From: Oscillospiraceae bacterium
GTDB taxonomy: Bacteria > Bacillota > Clostridia > Oscillospirales > Oscillospiraceae
Direction: 5' to 3'
DNA length: 64,000 nt
Assembly (NCBI GenBank): GCA_017527825.1
Contig: JAFXPO010000014.1
Coordinates: forward strand, 1 to 64,000
Made by a program: the position numbers and the translations under genes
Notes under the pieces: generated by a model
Seen by the model: only the letters and a program-made list of their open reading frames with translations
Told to the model about the DNA's origin: nothing
The model's database searches: none
Shown here: positions 62,999 through 64,000 of the stretch, one piece after another
Numbering within the stretch: the first letter of the stretch is position 1
How the letters are laid out: every line of letters begins with the position of its first letter

Positions 62999-64000
62999 CC
63001 GTCCGAAACCCGAATGATACAGCCGCTCCGCGCGGCGCATAATATTCGCCTTCTCGTTTGGCAGCTTCTCCGCCGCAACCTCCTCCAGCAGCTTTTGCAG
63101 CGCCGCGCCGATCGCCTTGCCGCGGAACCCGATCGCCGCCATGTCGCCGCCGTTCACCGCGAGGTCGGACAGCTCACAGCACGCCCCCTCGGCGATAAGC
63201 GCGTCATATACGCGCTGCGCCTCCCGCCATGGCGCCTGCGCCCGTTCCAGCCCGTCCGGCGCCTTCGCCGCGTTGTCCGCCTGCTTGGTCAGCAGCAGGT
63301 TCGCCGTCACTGCCCTCCCTCGCTTTGCCATCTCCCGATGCATCGCCGCGCGCTCCGGCGGAAACATATCGTCAAAGCACGCAAGCTGGGCGCGTACCTG
63401 CGCCTTCCGCGCGTTTTCAAAGCGCAGACGCTCCATGATGCCCTCCGCAAGCTGCGCGGAGATCGCGGTGTGACCGTAAAAATGCCCAATGCCCGTCTCG
63501 TCCACGCTCATGCATAAGGGCTTGCCGAGGTCGTGGAACAGCATCGTCCAACGCAGCTCCTGCCGCGGCGGCACCGCGCCGACGCTCCGCGCCGTGTGCT
63601 CCCAGACGTCAAAGCAATGGTGCGGATTGCGCTGATCGAAGCCCACACAGGGCAGAATTTCCGGGAGCACGGCGCCCAGCACGTCCGGGAACGCCATCAG
63701 CGCCTCTATCACATACTCGCCGCAGAGCAGCTTGCACAGCTCCGCGTACACCCGCTCCGCCGCGACGGTGCGCAGCAGCTCGCGCGTATCCCGCGCGGCT
63801 GCTGCCGTGGACGCTTCCACCGCGAAGCCCAGCTTTGACGCGAAGCGCAGCAGCCGCAGGATGCGCAGCGCGTCCTCCTCAAATCGCGTCCGCGCGTCTC
63901 CCACGCAGCGCAGAACGCGGTTTCGCAGGTCCGCCTGCCCGCCGAAGGGATCGATCACCGTCCCGTCCAGGGCAAACGCCATGGCATTGACCGTAAAATC
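62996..64000 (-). CDS. cca: CCA tRNA nucleotidyltransferase, N-terminus beyond window
   Basis: The visible 334 codons are the C-terminal part; the gene runs off the right edge (first visible residues DFTVNAMAF, the conserved RRDFTxNAMA motif). Also present are the VGDARTRFEEDALRILRLLRFASKLG basic region and an HD-type segment MLFHDLGKP, HFYGHTAISAQLAEGIMERLR. Adds or repairs the CCA end of tRNA. The HD domain may give 2',3'-phosphodiesterase activity, as in class II enzymes with HD. Confidence 0.93.
   Translation of the reverse strand, partial: DFTVNAMAFALDGTVIDPFGGQADLRNRVLRCVGDARTRFEEDALRILRLLRFASKLGFAVEASTAAAARDTRELLRTVAAERVYAELCKLLCGEYVIEALMAFPDVLGAVLPEILPCVGFDQRNPHHCFDVWEHTARSVGAVPPRQELRWTMLFHDLGKPLCMSVDETGIGHFYGHTAISAQLAEGIMERLRFENARKAQVRAQLACFDDMFPPERAAMHREMAKRGRAVTANLLLTKQADNAAKAPDGLERAQAPWREAQRVYDALIAEGACCELSDLAVNGGDMAAIGFRGKAIGAALQKLLEEVAAEKLPNEKANIMRRAERLYHSGFGR

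Overview
The window looks like a chromosomal segment of a GC-rich, spore-forming, butyrate-producing member of the Clostridia, most likely Oscillospiraceae (Oscillibacter/Flavonifractor-like). The evidence is spo0A, spoIVB and a cwlJ-gerQ pair (endospores), a Bcd-EtfAB cluster (butyryl-CoA metabolism), a DNPR-type MurE (meso-DAP peptidoglycan) and Gram-positive promoters and Shine-Dalgarno sites throughout. The family-level placement is inference. No tRNA, CRISPR array, insertion sequence or prophage was seen.

Layout. 1-428: the 5' end of a 16S rRNA gene on the minus strand, with its leader and promoter. 429-3150: a second MurE-like ligase coupled to an ATP-grasp ligase. 3156-5293: a c-di-GMP module, with a PilZ protein divergent from a REC-GGDEF protein carrying a degenerate second GGDEF. 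5334-8347: PepD, two small unknown proteins and Spo0A. 8583-10421: an operon (TSCPD protein, CDF metal transporter, OhrR-like MarR regulator) lying between spo0A and spoIVB. 10570-25731: spoIVB, then a division and cell wall (dcw) cluster on the minus strand, transcribed mraZ-rsmH-ftsL-pbp-murE-mraY-ftsW-murG-murA-divIB-ftsZ. It lacks murD, murF, murC, murB and ftsA and is interrupted by a membrane-anchored EEP-family hydrolase on the plus strand.

26092-32898: a coiled-coil protein, coaD, rsmD, then secA, pgeF and an orphan peptide-type solute-binding lipoprotein. 32930-36822: lexA, rny and the infC-rpmI-rplT operon with an attenuator-like leader. 36903-39216: a 26-codon micro-ORF, a small membrane exporter, a phosphodiesterase and a DUF421-DUF4363 pair. 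39235-43011: ruvX, ftsK and uppP. 43102-44460: a decayed gene followed by cwlJ-gerQ with a SigE-type -10. 44493-48423: an amidase and a TAXI-TRAP transporter. 48672-54314: a TGS-less thrS, a small lipoprotein and bcd-etfB-etfA with a Rex-like operator. 54620-55593: nrdR and a SprT-like protein. 55700-62932: a five-gene operon, murJ - O-antigen ligase - GT4 - DUF4330 - GT4/CsaB fusion, which looks like a dedicated route for a pyruvylated surface glycan. 62996-64000: the 3' part of a CCA-adding enzyme.

Most of the window is cell envelope and sporulation machinery. The parts that look least described are the MurE-like/ATP-grasp pair, the MurJ-to-CsaB glycan operon, the micro-ORF with its own promoter and Shine-Dalgarno, and the regulatory sites: 0A boxes at 10-bp spacing, a MarR palindrome, the Rex site and the infC attenuator.
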